Under the pieces are notes generated by a model. That model made no database searches. It was given only the letters and a program-made list of their open reading frames with translations, and was not told the origin of the DNA. 64,000 nt of DNA from Blepharisma stoltei (taxonomy: Eukaryota > Ciliophora > Heterotrichea > Heterotrichida > Blepharismidae): assembly GCA_914767885.1 (NCBI GenBank), contig CAJZBQ010000022.1, forward strand, positions 186,001 to 250,000, given 5' to 3'. The first letter of the stretch is position 1. Each line of letters starts with the position of its first letter. Shown here one piece after another: positions 20,338 through 34,091 of this stretch. Made by a program: the position numbers and the translations under genes.

Positions 20338-22215
20338 ATGGGTGCTTGCTGCGGCAGCGGAAAGAAAATTTACATTAATCACAAAGGTGCTACTAGACAA
20401 CTAAAAGAGTCCACTGATATGAGCACTATCCTCTCAGAAGTAAAATCCTTTTATCCTGAACTCAATGATTCCAATTTTTATCTTACAATAAATGGAGTTA
20501 AATTGGCTTCAGAAAATCAACTAGCACAAGCTCTACGCAAAAAAAGCACGCTCACACTTGCAGTGGTAGTCAAAGAAGAAGTAAAGATTTCATCAACAAT
20601 GTCAATTTACCCTCTTTCTCAAACTACATGCAGCTTTTCATTAGACAGCAATAAATTCACAGCATTGCTTCTGACTCCTAAGTATGTTTTAGTTCCTAAA
20701 ATCGCAATTTCAAATAATAATGATCTTGAGAAAGTAAAGATTCAGCTCTATGATTACAAGAAAACTTTGTCTTTAAAAGAAGGCACATACATTGATTTGA
20801 AAAAAATTCCATTTGTCATCCTCGAGCTAAATATTACAAGAGATATCAAAAGTGAGTTGAAGAAAAGGAGTTTTTGTGCTTTAGACATAAGTGATCAAAA
20901 CTATCCAGGTGATAAATGTATTGCTTTATTTTTTTCACAACAAAAGCCCACACTAAGCGAAGAAAGAATAGAAATTTTAGCAGTCAATAAAAATGTTTTC
21001 TCCATTTCTAAGACTTTGCCATTTAGCTCACTTGGTGGAGGAGTTTGTGGGACATCAGGAAAACTAAAAGGAATTATCGCTGGAGCAGAGTCAGGAAAAT
21101 GCCTCGCCATTTCAATCACTTCTATAATTGATGCTCTTCAGGCTATTTCCCAAGATGAATCAACTGTTGAATATAAGCTATGAAAATCAGTCATGAAAAT
21201 TTATGAGCTTACATTCCCACCTCCAATCACTCCAAATGAGCAAATATATGTGAAGAAAGATAGCATTGAAGAGATTGAGGCTGATGAAATCATTTTTGAA
21301 GTGAAGAGAGAAGGAATATATAATAAACAGATGAAAGAAGGTAGTGAAGAACAAGCTTCAAATCTAGAAGTTGAGGTAAATATCCCAATGCATCCAGCGA
21401 TTCAGGTAGAAGAAGAGGAAGAGGAAGAAGAGCCAGCTTTACAGATTCCTTATAAAGAAATTACAGCTTATATCAACCCCTTAACAAGTCAAATGATAAC
21501 TTATCATCCAAATGAATATTCAGTCACATACCATGACCTCAAAGCTGACCTTTATAACGATTTCACTATTGTGCCATCAGAACAAGGACTTTATATCATT
21601 TCAGAAGACAAAGCTTGGCTTTGGGAAACCAACAAACTTACCCCTCTAAATGAGCTTCAGGTCGTCCACAAAAAGCATGCAGCTGCTATATACAAAAATA
21701 TGCTTATCGTTATTAGTGGCAAAAACACTTCAAAAGTAGAAGGATTTAATTTAATCAGCAAAACTAACTGGATGTTTTTAGAAGACTTAAATAAGCCAAG
21801 AGAATCAGCTGTTGCTTTATCAATGGAAGATGGATTATACTTATATGGAGGAATAAAACATGAAAAAACATGCAATTCAGTGCTGAGATATAATTTCAGA
21901 TGGGAAAAAATAGGCTGGAAGCTTCCTGAAAGGCTTTCCCAGTTTGGAGTATTAAAAGCTGATAGTGGAATTATTGTATTTGGAGGCTATACAGCTGATG
22001 GAGCTGAAAACACTATGGCATGGGAAGTAGAAAATGGAGAAAGCCGTGAGATAGGAGAGCCACCTGTAAGAGGATCTTTCTATGGCCACCACGCAGGCCG
22101 ATTTGGAGCCCTTTATGTGACATCTACAATTAACGGCCGCTTACTGTCCTTCAATGCTAAAAACAAGAAATTCTACTTGCTTTCAATCGGCAACAATGAA
22201 GGTTTTGCAATTTAG
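20338..22215 (+). CDS. N-myristoylated protease-like/kelch-repeat protein
   Basis: 625 aa in one frame with TGA-Trp at 21181. The start M-G-A-C-C-G-S-G is a classic dual acylation signal (Gly2 myristoyl, Cys4/5 palmitoyl), so the protein should be membrane-anchored. Residues about 10-80 look ubiquitin-like. Residues about 85-275 resemble a trypsin-like beta barrel, with the C-terminal G-G-G-V-C-G-T-S-G-K-L-K-G-I-I-A-G in the place of the usual GxSGGP loop, so the catalytic Ser is not convincing. A Glu-rich linker and then kelch-type repeats follow (Y-L-Y-G-G-I, I-V-F-G-G-Y). The combination is unusual. The protease assignment is tentative; kelch is firmer. Confidence 0.65.
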
Positions 22216-22233
22216 CTTATTAAATATTTTAAT

Positions 22234-24024
22234 TTAACTCTCCACAAGTTTTTCTATAACTGTTGTTTTTCTCAGTACAGGCTGAATATACTGTTTATCA
22301 ATTTCTTCAATTCTTTCCAGTATAGTGACTGCTTTATCACTATCTCTAGGACTATTTGCGTCATACAAATCCTTATGAATAGAGTCTCCATGTCTTGTAA
22401 TAACCACGTCTTCGACTCTCAGCTTCAAGCACCTTAATACAGGATATGTCATTAGGCCTAAAATCACAATTGTAAATAAAATCAAATACTGGGTGGTTGA
22501 AATTATGACGTCTGGGTTCTTTGTAGGGAGACTTAATGCAAGAGAAAAGGCTACAGCCCCTCTCATTCCTGAAAGTCATATCAAGATTTGGTGCTTTATA
22601 TTGATTTTATGAATTCTGAAATAGTTGCAAATAGGAGAAAGCAAGAAAACTACAACCCCACGGCTTGAAAGCAAAAGCAAAATACTTACTGAGATGACTG
22701 ACCATAGGATACTTCTGGTATTCAGAGGGATTGAAAGCCCTAAATACACAAAGCAAAAGTTTTCAGCTATAAAGGCAAACGTCCTAAAAGTTTGATGGGT
22801 TGTGATTTTGCTTTCTTCTGATAGCGAAAAATGGGTATAGTGAGCCATTATCATACCTAAAAACAACAATCCTAAGATTCCAGACATCTCTAATGCTTCA
22901 CACAGCACAAATGGGATATAAGACCACAAGAAAAACATTGCAGTTTCTAAAGTTGGGTGGTCTGAAAGCTTAAAAACCTTAAATACCAAAGCTGACAAAA
23001 TCCCAATTATTACTCCAACTGAAATAGACCCTACAAAAAGATAAGTAAATTGTATCACAATATTCCCCAGTTCCAGCTCTTTTTCATTTTCAGCAAACTG
23101 AGCAAAAGTTTTAAACAGCGCAATAGAAATCGCATCATTTAGCACGCTTTCTCCAAATACGATCATATGCAAAGTTGTATCTACTTTTGCAGCTTCAAAA
23201 ATTGCTATAGTTGCGACAGGATCTACAGCAGAAATTAAAGAGCCAAACAGCAAGGATTCAGTGAGTGACAGCTCATAGAGATTAAAAAAATTGCAGCATG
23301 CGTATATTGCAAAGCCAAAGATGAGGGCTGATATGATGGTTCCTACGACTGCAAACATCAAAATTGTGCCGATATTTGTGAAGAATTTTTCTTTGTTAGA
23401 AGAATAACCTGCATCAAACATAATTGGTGGGATAATCAGTAAGAAAAAAGTTTGAGGGTCAAAAAACAGGCCATTTGATAAGTTTGTGTCGGTAAAGTAA
23501 ACCAAATATATAAGTCCAATGAATAAGCCGAGAGAAATTGAGCCAACACTATCAGGAAGACAGTGAAAAGGCAGCTTTATAAGGCTAAACACCATTAAGA
23601 CGCAAAGGACAGATGAGCTAAGCAGTAAAGTAATGCTCTGGGCTTTGTGAGGCCATGTGGACATAAAGTTGGACTCTTCTGAGCAGTTGCTTTCATTAGT
23701 ATACCCATCTTCACATAAACATTTTCCTGATCCTTTTATACCCGCTTCACAAACTCCGTGGCCTCCACATACTTTATGAGCTGATTCAGGACAGCTGACA
23801 CATTTAGAGCCATAACGGTTTTCTGCACATTCTTCGCAGCCTTGCCCGCGGAAAGAATCGTAGCATTGGCATTCATATCACATGGATAAAGTAGAATTCA
23901 AATTTCCTTCTTGTTCATATATTTCGTGGCATTCTCCATTGTGGCTACATGATAAAGGACAATGAGATAAGTCAACTTGTACTGCAGATGCAAATAAGGC
24001 TAAAGTGAGTATAAAAAACTTCAT
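22234..24024 (-). CDS. Na+/H+ exchanger (NHE) with signal peptide and EGF-like ectodomain
   Basis: 596 aa from ATG 24024 to 22234 in one frame, with TGA-Trp codons at the EGF region and at 22573. Residues 1-16 are a signal peptide (M-K-F-F-I-L-T-L-A-L-F-A-S-A). Residues about 20-120 carry Cys-rich EGF/laminin-like modules (C-P-L-S-C-S-H-N-G-E-C, C-E-E-C-A-E-N-R-Y-G-S-K-C, G-G-H-G-V-C). From about 125 the CPA1 exchanger begins: I-I-P-P-I-M-F-D-A-G-Y, S-A-V-D-P-V-A-T and the ND motif F-G-E-S-V-L-N-D-A-I-S-I-A-L-F, then G-M-R-G-A-V-A-F-S-L-A. The exchanger core is complete, with about a dozen membrane spans; the cytoplasmic tail is short. An extracellular EGF head is not typical of NHEs. Confidence 0.88.
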
Positions 24025-24784
24025 AATTTTCTTTATAGATATAATCTTTTAACATGAATTGATAGAGAAAATGTATACTAGAGAAAATCGATTGAATATA
24101 AATGCTGATATAGAATTACGAATATATTATATATTTATAGTCACTATATTTTATATATTTTTTAGCATGAACATGCTTATAATTTGAGAAATAATTAACA
24201 CCTCAAGAAAAAAAAAGTATTTAGGTTTTTATATATTAACATTTTTATTAAAATGTCCAAGTTAACAAAAATACAGAAGTAAAAAATAATTTAATTATTG
24301 CAAGCTGTTTAAAATAAAAATAGTATTAGCTAAGTGATTTATTATAATAATTATCACTTATATATCTTATAAAAAAATTTTGCAGTTTTTCTAAAAAGAA
24401 GAGGAATTGCTCGCTTGCAGAGCGGGGGAGGAAGCTAATATTTGCTTATACATTATATTCAAACACTTAGATAAGAAGAGATAGCATTTGTGTTGATTTA
24501 TATTCAAAAATTTAAAGTAAAGCATGAAAATACATCAGAAAGTTTTAATTAAAATAAATATACCTATTTGCATTGAACATTTTCTGACTTGTTAGCTATT
24601 TTCCTTTTTACTATGTGAATATATATAACGGAAATAATTAGAAATGCTTATATTCTCTATATGTAGTATAACTATTCAGTGTTGCAAATAGAATTACACA
24701 AACAGGTTGAATAATTAAAAAAAAATTATCTTTATTGTCAAGGAATTAATATAATAGATTAAAAGGGGCTGAAAATAATAAAAA
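24025..24784. other. AT-rich intergenic stretch
   Basis: No supported gene. A short piece around 24330-24375 (TTATAATAATTATCACTTATATATC) resembles the internal core of the CTCCCC MITE family in reverse, so an old MITE remnant is possible. Confidence 0.4.
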
Positions 24785-26131
24785 ATGAGTGATATAGCTT
24801 ATAGCTTGCTCTTTGCCTCACTAGAAACTCTGGTTTACCAAAACTTATACAATCATAAATTGTGTCTTTGTGCAGAGTGTCCTATTATTTTGGATAAGCC
24901 AAATAAATTAAACCTTTGGTATGTAGGAAGAATGATTTCGAGCATCGTGCCCAAATTCGCATTAGGAAAACTTGTCCAAGCATTTAACTTTGGCTAATCA
25001 GCTCAGTAGCGCACCCTCCTCTTACGTATAGAGCTTAACAGGCCACACACATGGGATGCCTCCTTTCTTTGTAATGTTCTCGTTCCGGGTAAAACCCTGG
25101 CTAAAGGAATTAAGAGGACGAAAAGATTAGTCTCGACATTTTAATGAATACTGATTAAATTAAACCAATTGAAAGACTCTGGTATCAACCCAACAAATCA
25201 GCAAAGAATTTCTGAAAATAAGCAATTAGCTAAAAGTCAATCTGGAATTTTAAATGAAAATTTATCTAAAAATAGTGCTTTTTCTAACTTCCTCGCATAA
25301 ACATCGAAATTAAGGGGATATGGGCTATTAATTTTAGAATTATTTAGTAATTAATTAATTGGCTTATTAAATATAAAGACAATTTTTGTATTTTCACATA
25401 ATAAAAAAAATTATCAATTAAAAGTTCTTTTTACTGCTAAGCAAAGTAAGACTTCTGATACTAAAGCAAGTCTCCCTTTAAAAGTAAAAGGAAAAATTAA
25501 ATATGAATTTGAAGACAAAGATCAAAAAGCAAGTGAGCCCATAAAGCCATCAAAAGCAGTTAGCTCAATTTCAGTCCCAGTAAAAAGGTCAAGGTCTGCA
25601 AATGAAGATAAAAATGCTGATGAATCTCCTACAAAGAGAAAAGTAAAATCGTCAAATTCTTCTCTTCCTAGTCAAGAAACCTCTGCTACTAATGTAAAGG
25701 ACATCTATAGCAAAATTTCAGACATAAGTATGCAGTTTAAACAGGAAAAAAGCAATGAAAATAGCTCTGAAATTGCTCAAGAAAAAAATACTAAGCCCGC
25801 CCAATTAACAAATGTGAGAGAGTTAAGACAATATGTTAATTACATTATAAGGAAAGTTAAGGGTTTGGTTTCTTTGAGAAAGGGATTTAAAATAAATAGT
25901 ATGGAAAAGAATTCACTAGCTCACATATCTTCTAAAATATTAAATCATATAATATTATCAAAAATACAAAAATTTCATTTTGAGAAATTATTTAAAAATA
26001 AAATAATTTTTAACTGAAAATGGATGAATTCTAGGATAAGGCCTCCTTACATGGATATTGGGACGTTTCAAGAATTTAAAGAATTGAATCCAATATATAA
26101 TGATAGTGTGCAAGATTCTCAAATGCGCTAA
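24785..26131 (+). CDS. Unknown Lys/Ser-rich protein, one SINE and one IES
   Basis: Starts M-S-D-I-A-Y-S-L-L-F. The frame breaks at the SINE-like block 24915-25155. Removing it with one copy of the 11-bp duplication TAAATTAAACC rejoins N-K-L-N-Q-L-K-D-S-G in frame. A second break (about 25285-25437) is closed by a TA-to-TA join giving S-A-F-S-K-Q-S-K-T-S-D-T. The spliced gene is 942 nt (313 aa), ending M-R-TAA with a TGA-Trp at 26016. The protein is hydrophilic, Lys/Ser/Glu-rich in the middle (K-R-K-V-K-S-S-N-S-S, a possible nuclear signal), with a more hydrophobic C-terminal third. Family unknown. Confidence 0.55.
24915..25155 (-). mobile_element. SINE-like retroelement, ~240 bp, in unknown gene
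   Basis: Bounded by the perfect duplication TAAATTAAACC (24904-24914 and 25156-25166). GC-richer than its surroundings; contains CGTTCCGGGTAAAACCC. The right end reads on the minus strand ATTAAAATGTCGAGAC, like the A-rich/ATGNCG head of other copies. Confidence 0.7.
25285..25437. other. Probable TA-bounded IES, ~153 bp
   Basis: TA at 25285 and TA at 25438 (or 25432) allow an in-frame join between the two coding parts; the interior is AT-rich and has stops in all frames of interest. The two candidate right ends differ by two codons. Confidence 0.5.
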
Positions 26132-26522
26132 TTGCGAATGAATATATGCTACTTTAGATAAGCAAGATGGAATTTTCTCATAATATTTTTTAAAATAAAA
26201 TATAAAATTCACTAATATATTGAATTGAAATTCAAAATCCAATAAAAATGTATATAAGTGTCAAACATTTGATTATTAATTTAATATAATGGTACCAATT
26301 ATGAATATATTTAAAATAAGTTCTTATGGCTTTAGTTGTTAGGAATCATTGCTCAGGTTAGCTATTTTCTTATTTTATTATATCAGTCTGCTTCCATTTA
26401 ATTAATCAGCCCTGAATCCTAAAAACCCTCTGTATCATTAATATATTTAAAATATCCTCACGCAAAATCTAATACAACAATAATTCTCCAAAAATTCAAT
26501 AGCTCGAATTTATAAAAAAATC

Positions 26523-28880
26523 ATGAGCGTTCTTGGCCCTGACCAAAGTATTATTTCTTCTCACATCTCTTCACGAAGAAATTCATTACGGCCTCTTGAC
26601 GAAAATATTTCAGATAATGAAGATATCGTTGGACAAATGCAGCAAGGCGCTTCCAATATCCTTGTCGCAGTCAGATGTAGGCCACTTACCAAAAAAGAAC
26701 GAGAAATCGATAGCACAAATTTGATTCAAATAATTGAAGAAAGAGTAGTCATACTAATGGACCCACAATTCAAATACGGTGACAAAGGCAGCCGAGCAAA
26801 AGAAAAACAATATGCGTTTGATTTTGCATTTGATGAAAATTCATTGCAAAAAGAAATTTTTGACAAAACCACCAAGTTCTTAATCGATGGGATCCTTAAT
26901 GGTTTCAATGCAACAGTTTTTGCATATGGAGCCACAGGTGCAGGAAAAACCTATACAATGCTTGGTGAAGCTGACAGCCCTGGAATGATGTTGATGACTT
27001 TTGTTGAACTTTTCACAAAGGTGGAAGAATTGACGCTAGAAAGAGCTTATAAGGTAAAACTGAGCTATTTGGAAATTTATAATGAAGTCGTCAAAGATTT
27101 GATACATCCCACAAGCAGTGTACTAGATATTCGAGAAGACCCAGTCAAGGGAATTGTGGTAGCTGGACTTGCTGAAATGATTGCGACCACTCCAGATGAG
27201 GTTATCGAATGCATTCAGTTAGGAAATATGAGGAGAACTTGTGAACCGACTGAGGCAAATCAGACTTCCAGCAGATCTCATGCAGTGCTACAAATCACTG
27301 TGGAGTATAAAGATAAAGCTGCTGGGACTCAATCTGAAATTATTGTTGGTAAACTGTCACTTATTGACTTAGCTGGATCTGAAAGAGCTTCTCATACAAA
27401 AAACAGAGGAATTCGGCTTATTGAGGGTGCAAATATCAATAAATCTTTGCTAGCTTTAGGTAATTGCATAAATGCATTATGTGAAGCTACAGAAAGAGGT
27501 GGAAAAGTTTATATCCCATATAGGGATTCAAAATTGACTCGTTTGCTCAAAGACTCCTTAGGCGGAAACTGCAGGACTGTTATGATTGCTTGCATTTCTC
27601 CATACTCAGGAAGTTTTTTTGACACATCCAACACTCTCAAATATGCAAATCGTGCAAAAAATATTAAAACCAATCTACACAGAAACGTTGTAAACGTGTC
27701 ATACCACATCGCAAAATATACAGCCATTATTGCACAGCTCAGACAAGAAGTTTCTGAATTAAGGAAACAATTAAAATCTAGAACCCCTAACCCTACGGTA
27801 TTTAATAATGAAAAATTCCAAATTGAGCTTAATACACATTTCCAAGAGGAAGCAAAAATAAGGAAAAAAATATATGAATGCCAACAGACAAAAGAAGAAT
27901 TAGGATTTATGCTTTTTGAGAAGCAGGCAGAAATGAATCAAGCCAAATCGAAAAATGGAGAAGAAAATGCTGGCTTTAAAGCACTGAATAGAGAGGTAGA
28001 AAGACTAAAAAAAGCAATTGAGGAGCAAAACCAAATAAATGGAAATTATGAAGAAATGCTTAAAGGGCTTGAACATAAAAGAGATGATATCAAGCAAGAA
28101 TGAATAAGAAAAGGAGTCCCTGAGCCTTATTTATCAAGCTTACAGCTTATGATGCAGCAGCAGATCTTAGCTATGAATTCTATTGATGCACAAAGAGATA
28201 AAAACCATGAGCAAGTAATTTTAAAACAAAAAGACCTATATATAGAACTGCTAAAGAGCCAGCTAAGATTGAGAGACAATGTGATCGAAATCCAAAACGA
28301 AGTTTTCAAAGAATCAAAAGTAGAAGTCAAGCCTGGCCTTAAAAAGATTTACAGTCAAATTCAAAGCTTAGAAGAAATAAACTCTTCATCAATTGTATCA
28401 TTTCCAGAACTTCATGGAAATTCTCGTTCAACAAACCACAGATCTAAAGCAAAAACCTATAAAACTGACCATTTTTTGCCACCTATAATCCATATCCCTG
28501 CAAATAAAACTCCGGCCTCTGTAACTCCGTCAAGAATCCCCAGGATAAACTCAAAACGGTATTTATCAACTGAACAGAAATCAGAGCCTCCAAAATCTTC
28601 AAATGTAAATTTATTACACCCTAAGGCTAAAAGGCTTATTCAAAATGATGCAAAATTTAAAGAAAGGTCTCGGACAAACTCAGGGTATTTTGATGAGTCT
28701 GATTCTGAAAAATCGACAGCCAAGCAGATGCCATCAATGGTAAAAGTCTCAGATCGTAGCCAAAAAGGCCATTATGCTGGACAAAAAGTAAAAGATGAAA
28801 AGCATTTGGTCAAGAAGAGAATCAAGCCAACTGAAATTAAGTACGGAATCAGCATTAGAGGGATCGAAACATTTGTGTAA
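26523..28880 (+). CDS. Kinesin-8 family motor
   Basis: 785 aa in one frame; the TGA at about 28101 is Trp. The motor domain covers residues about 40-385: V-A-V-R-C-R-P-L-T-K-K-E, P-loop A-Y-G-A-T-G-A-G-K-T-Y-T-M-L-G, N-Q-T-S-S-R-S-H, switch II D-L-A-G-S-E-R-A, and N-T-L-K-Y-A-N-R-A-K-N-I-K neck entry. The P-loop variant with ATGAGKT and the Y-R-D-S-K-L-T-R-L-L-K-D-S-L-G-G-N-C-R-T motif are those of kinesin-8 (Kip3/KIF18/19). A coiled coil (about 395-560) and a Ser/Lys-rich tail follow, as expected for a second microtubule-binding site. Kinesin-8s walk to plus ends and shorten microtubules. No insertion is seen. Confidence 0.9.
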
Positions 28881-29060
28881 TATAAATAATTGTACTCTAA
28901 TAATTTTGATATCTCTATTATGGATTAAAAAAATCTATCCATTTTGAAGAATTAAGTTATTTTTATAAGCCAAATTTGAATTTATATTAAAATCTCTATT
29001 AACTTTTCCTCAAAAATGTCCCGTGTCTTCTAAACAATTTCTTTACCTTAGTTTTGATAA

Positions 29061-30932
<1,872 letters not shown>

Positions 30933-31180
30933 CTGAATTTTATTAGTAATGATTTCCTTATTCAATTTATTTATATATTAATATATAAATATTAAATAAT
31001 GTCTAAATATATGCAATTTTGAGACGGGAAATGATATAGCAGTTTTGGCAGGAAAATTAAGACCCTATTTCTATCAAAATAGAAGGTTTGAATATATCGT
31101 AAAATATTTTTGTTTACAGAATTGGTATTTCATTTATATTAAGGAATGCTGTTATTTAATATTGAGTTTTTAAGTTGATT

Positions 31181-31345
31181 TTAATGAGCGACCTGAGCTC
31201 TCTTCATTTTCATAAAGTTTCTGAAGTTTTGGATCAGAGTTTTATGTAAACGATTCACATCTTCATTATCTTCATCTTCATAGTTTTCATTTGATATTTC
31301 ACCTTCTGCATTATACCAAATTCCTTTTATTCCTAACTTTTATAT
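31181..31345 (-). CDS. Possible last exon of the Epl1 gene
   Basis: An open stretch G-I-W-Y-N-A-E-G-E-I-S-N ending K-M-K-R-A-Q-V-A-H-TAA. It is acidic then basic, with coding-like base use in an AT-rich gap and no start codon of its own. An AT-only block (31346-31383) separates it from the Epl1 frame; an IES there is likely, but I could not fix a TA pair. Confidence 0.4.
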
Positions 31346-31383
31346 CAAAAAAAATTTTTTTAATTAAAATAATAATTTATAAA

Positions 31384-32688
31384 TTAATTACAATTAGGGC
31401 CAATTATTTCACTTGATTGGTAGGGTAAGTACCTTCCCCACCCATGATCATATTTCTGATAACTGTACCTGTCCAAGTAAATTTTCTTTCCACCTCTCCC
31501 CACTCTCCCTCTCAGCTTGAGTTTCCTTTCAAGATTTGTGTGCAGCTGAGGTGGCATTTGCTTGCTCTCTGAAGAAGTTACTGATTTATTGCTTATCAAA
31601 GGCCACAGATTCAGCTTTTCCCCTTCAGTAATCAACAAGCAGCAAGCACGAGCCACATCGAACGACAAATGGCTCTTCTTCTGAGGTTCAGGTCTAGCTC
31701 TTTTAATTGGCTCCACAACTGGCTGAGGAATTGGCTTTGGCGGGGCAATTGGCGGGGGCGCGCTAATTGTTGTCTCTACAGACTTATAAGATGACCTTAG
31801 CTCTTTAGCAGTTTCAAGGACTTTTGCATCCAGCACGATATTAGGGATTTCTGAGGGCTTTCCTAGCTTATCAGCTCTTTCATGCTCAAATGCCAGAATT
31901 CTTGCATCAATAATGTACTTTTTCAGAACTTCTCTTGCGTTTATTGCTTTGAAAATCAGCTTTAGCGTTTCCAGCTGCTTTTGGAGGTTTTTCATCTGCA
32001 TTACCCTTACTTTTTCATAGCACTCTGAATCATTTTTCTTGGAATTCCTGAGACGCATTTTCTCTCGGTTTTCATTGCGAGATTTGAAGACAGTCTTTAG
32101 GTTCGCATCAGTCACCCCCTCACTGTTCCAAAACCTTCTTAATAAAGATCTTCCGAGGCTTGTTCTTCTGTTTTTTCAATAATTGTACAGGTTTTCTATA
32201 GCGTTTGAGGCTATCGACGCATTTTCAGGCCTTTCCCAGTGGTCGTTGACTTTTTTATCTTTGAGGAGATAAACAGCTCGCTCCAATGGGATGATTTCTC
32301 CGTCTCCGACGTCTTTTTCCCAGATATCTATGCTGGTTTCCAGCAAATGGACATTCATGATGTTTGAGCTTACCCTGAGGTCATTGGCGACATGGCAAAG
32401 GTAGTCTAAATCCTCGTCAACTGCTTCGTATTCGACTATAGACTCTAGCTGCAGCTCGCTTGGCGCCAGATACCTGTGGAAATAGCCTGGCCTGTGATAG
32501 CTTTTTGTAGGCATGCTATAGGCACTTAGTGTCTCAATGATGGGAACAGAGATGTTTGGGATGCGTGGAACCTTGAGATCTGCTTCAATATCATCTCTTT
32601 CAGTGCTGAGTAAAAGTTTGCGGTTGTGATCAACCGTACGCGGCCGGGTAATATGGCGGCTCTTGGTTATACCTATATGTGTAAGCAC
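31384..32688 (-). CDS. EPL1: Enhancer of polycomb-like (NuA4 subunit Epl1)
   Basis: One frame spans 32688-31384 with TGA-Trp at 32174. The N-terminal EPcA region contains Y-L-A-P-S-E-L-Q-L-E, the acidic Y-E-A-V-D-E-D-L-D-Y-L (YDLDxxDE-like) and later the diagnostic F-K-S-R-N-E-N-R-E-K-M-R-L-R-N-S-K-K-N-D (R-rich EPcA core matching RRR..R..RKNRKND in EPC1), then a long helix. In yeast and animals this region bridges Esa1 to the nucleosome. The 5' end is unclear: no ATG heads the frame at 32688, and a more 5' ATG (about 32805) is out of register unless a short intron lies between. The 3' end may continue into 31181-31345. Transcribed towards the MYST gene. Confidence 0.75.
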
Positions 32689-32805
32689 ATCTTATCAGAA
32701 AAATAGGGCTCTGGCGCAGAGACTTGGAAAGTTGTATGTAGGTTAAATAAACTTCCTGAAGCTTTCTGACCAGATTTCCCATGAAAAATGTTGAACTTAC
32801 CTTTA

Positions 32806-33695
32806 TCTAGCTTCATGTTCTTTTTCTGGGTTGTCTTCTAAAATTGATTTTGCCCTGGGGCTATAATACAATTTAAATGGATAAAATTAAATGGGGGCTT
32901 TTGAATTTTAATAAATAAGTTAATACGATTGCTTGGGACTTATTTAGTCGGCTTTAAGCCAATTATTAAATTATGATGATTTCTGATTCAAAAATTAATT
33001 ATAAAAAATAAATTTAAGCTGGCTAGGAAGAAATTATAATAATTAAAATATTTAAATGGATTTACACTTTTTGGACCTCTTTGGGTTTTATAAAAAAATA
33101 CAAAATTTTAATTCATATATTATTTTATTATTTATTAAAAAAAAATTATTGTATAAAAATTTAAATTTTTAATATGAATAGCCTCTTCTCGGTCAGAAAA
33201 TAATTAAAAGGATGTAGATATTTAATTAGCTTACTTTCATTAATTTGTTTAAGTGTAGAGCAAAGAAGCACTTGATTACACCTTTTTCAGAATTTTATCA
33301 AGATTTCTGGGAGATCTCTAGATGCTGTTTGAATTACTCAATGAAGCATTAAGACAAAAATTGATTCAAAATTGATAAACTGTTTGAAATTTAGAATAAT
33401 TCTGGCTTAGTCTTTATTCTTTTTTGTAAGGATTTATAGTTGATTAATTTTAACTTTCTATCAAGATTTAATTGGGAATAATTTTCTAGAGACATTGAAG
33501 CTTTATTGCTATAATATCCCAATATCAGTTTTTAAATTTTAAAAAATCGAGTGTTTTAATTCAATTTTTTTTCCTTTTTAAACAATAAAAATTTATTTTT
33601 TGCAGGCTTTTATGCATCAGAATTGCCAAATTTAAATATTTTCTTTAATAAAGCTGAAATCATTCATTGGCTTAGTTTATCACCTCTAAAATTGC
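32806..33695. other. AT-rich intergenic DNA
   Basis: About 900 bp without a supported gene; runs of A/T and no clear repeat structure apart from the MITE that begins at 33696. Confidence 0.5.
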
Positions 33696-34091
33696 TTACT
33701 CCTCCCCCCCCCCCTCCGTGAGCGAACAAAACCATTAGAAAAATCGCCATTTTTTGACCAAAAAACCCACCCTCCGTGAGTGAACAAAAATTTTTTTAAT
33801 AGAAAAAATTTTAATGGAAAAAAATTTTGATATATAAGTGATAATTAGTATAATGAAATCTAGAGCTAATTCTGTTTAATTTTAAACAAATTGCGTTTTA
33901 AAACATAAATTTTGCAAATTAAATTAATATTTGCTTCCCAATTTTTGCAAATTAGGATTTTTTTAAATTTCGAAAAAAAATATTTTTTATAAAATTTATA
34001 TATAAATTTTTTTTTAAAAAAAAAAAAATTAACCCCCCTCCGTGAGCGAACAAAATTTTTTTGTTCGCTCACGGAGGGGGGGGGGGAGTTA
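33696..34091 (+). mobile_element. CTCCCC MITE, full-length copy
   Basis: TTA duplications (33696-33698, 34089-34091) flank CTCC...GGAG. The left end carries CTCCGTGAGCGAAC followed about 60 bp later by a second direct copy (CTCCGTGAGTGAAC). The right end is a near-perfect hairpin: CCCCCCTCCGTGAGCGAAC, a short A/T loop, then its exact complement. No ORF. The interior is over 85% A+T by eye. Confidence 0.9.

Noticed and set aside
33696-34091. Rho-independent-type terminator or replication origin from the strong hairpin
   Set aside because: The hairpin recurs as one end of a transposable element with TNA duplications, also inside genes; a bacterial-style terminator does not apply.
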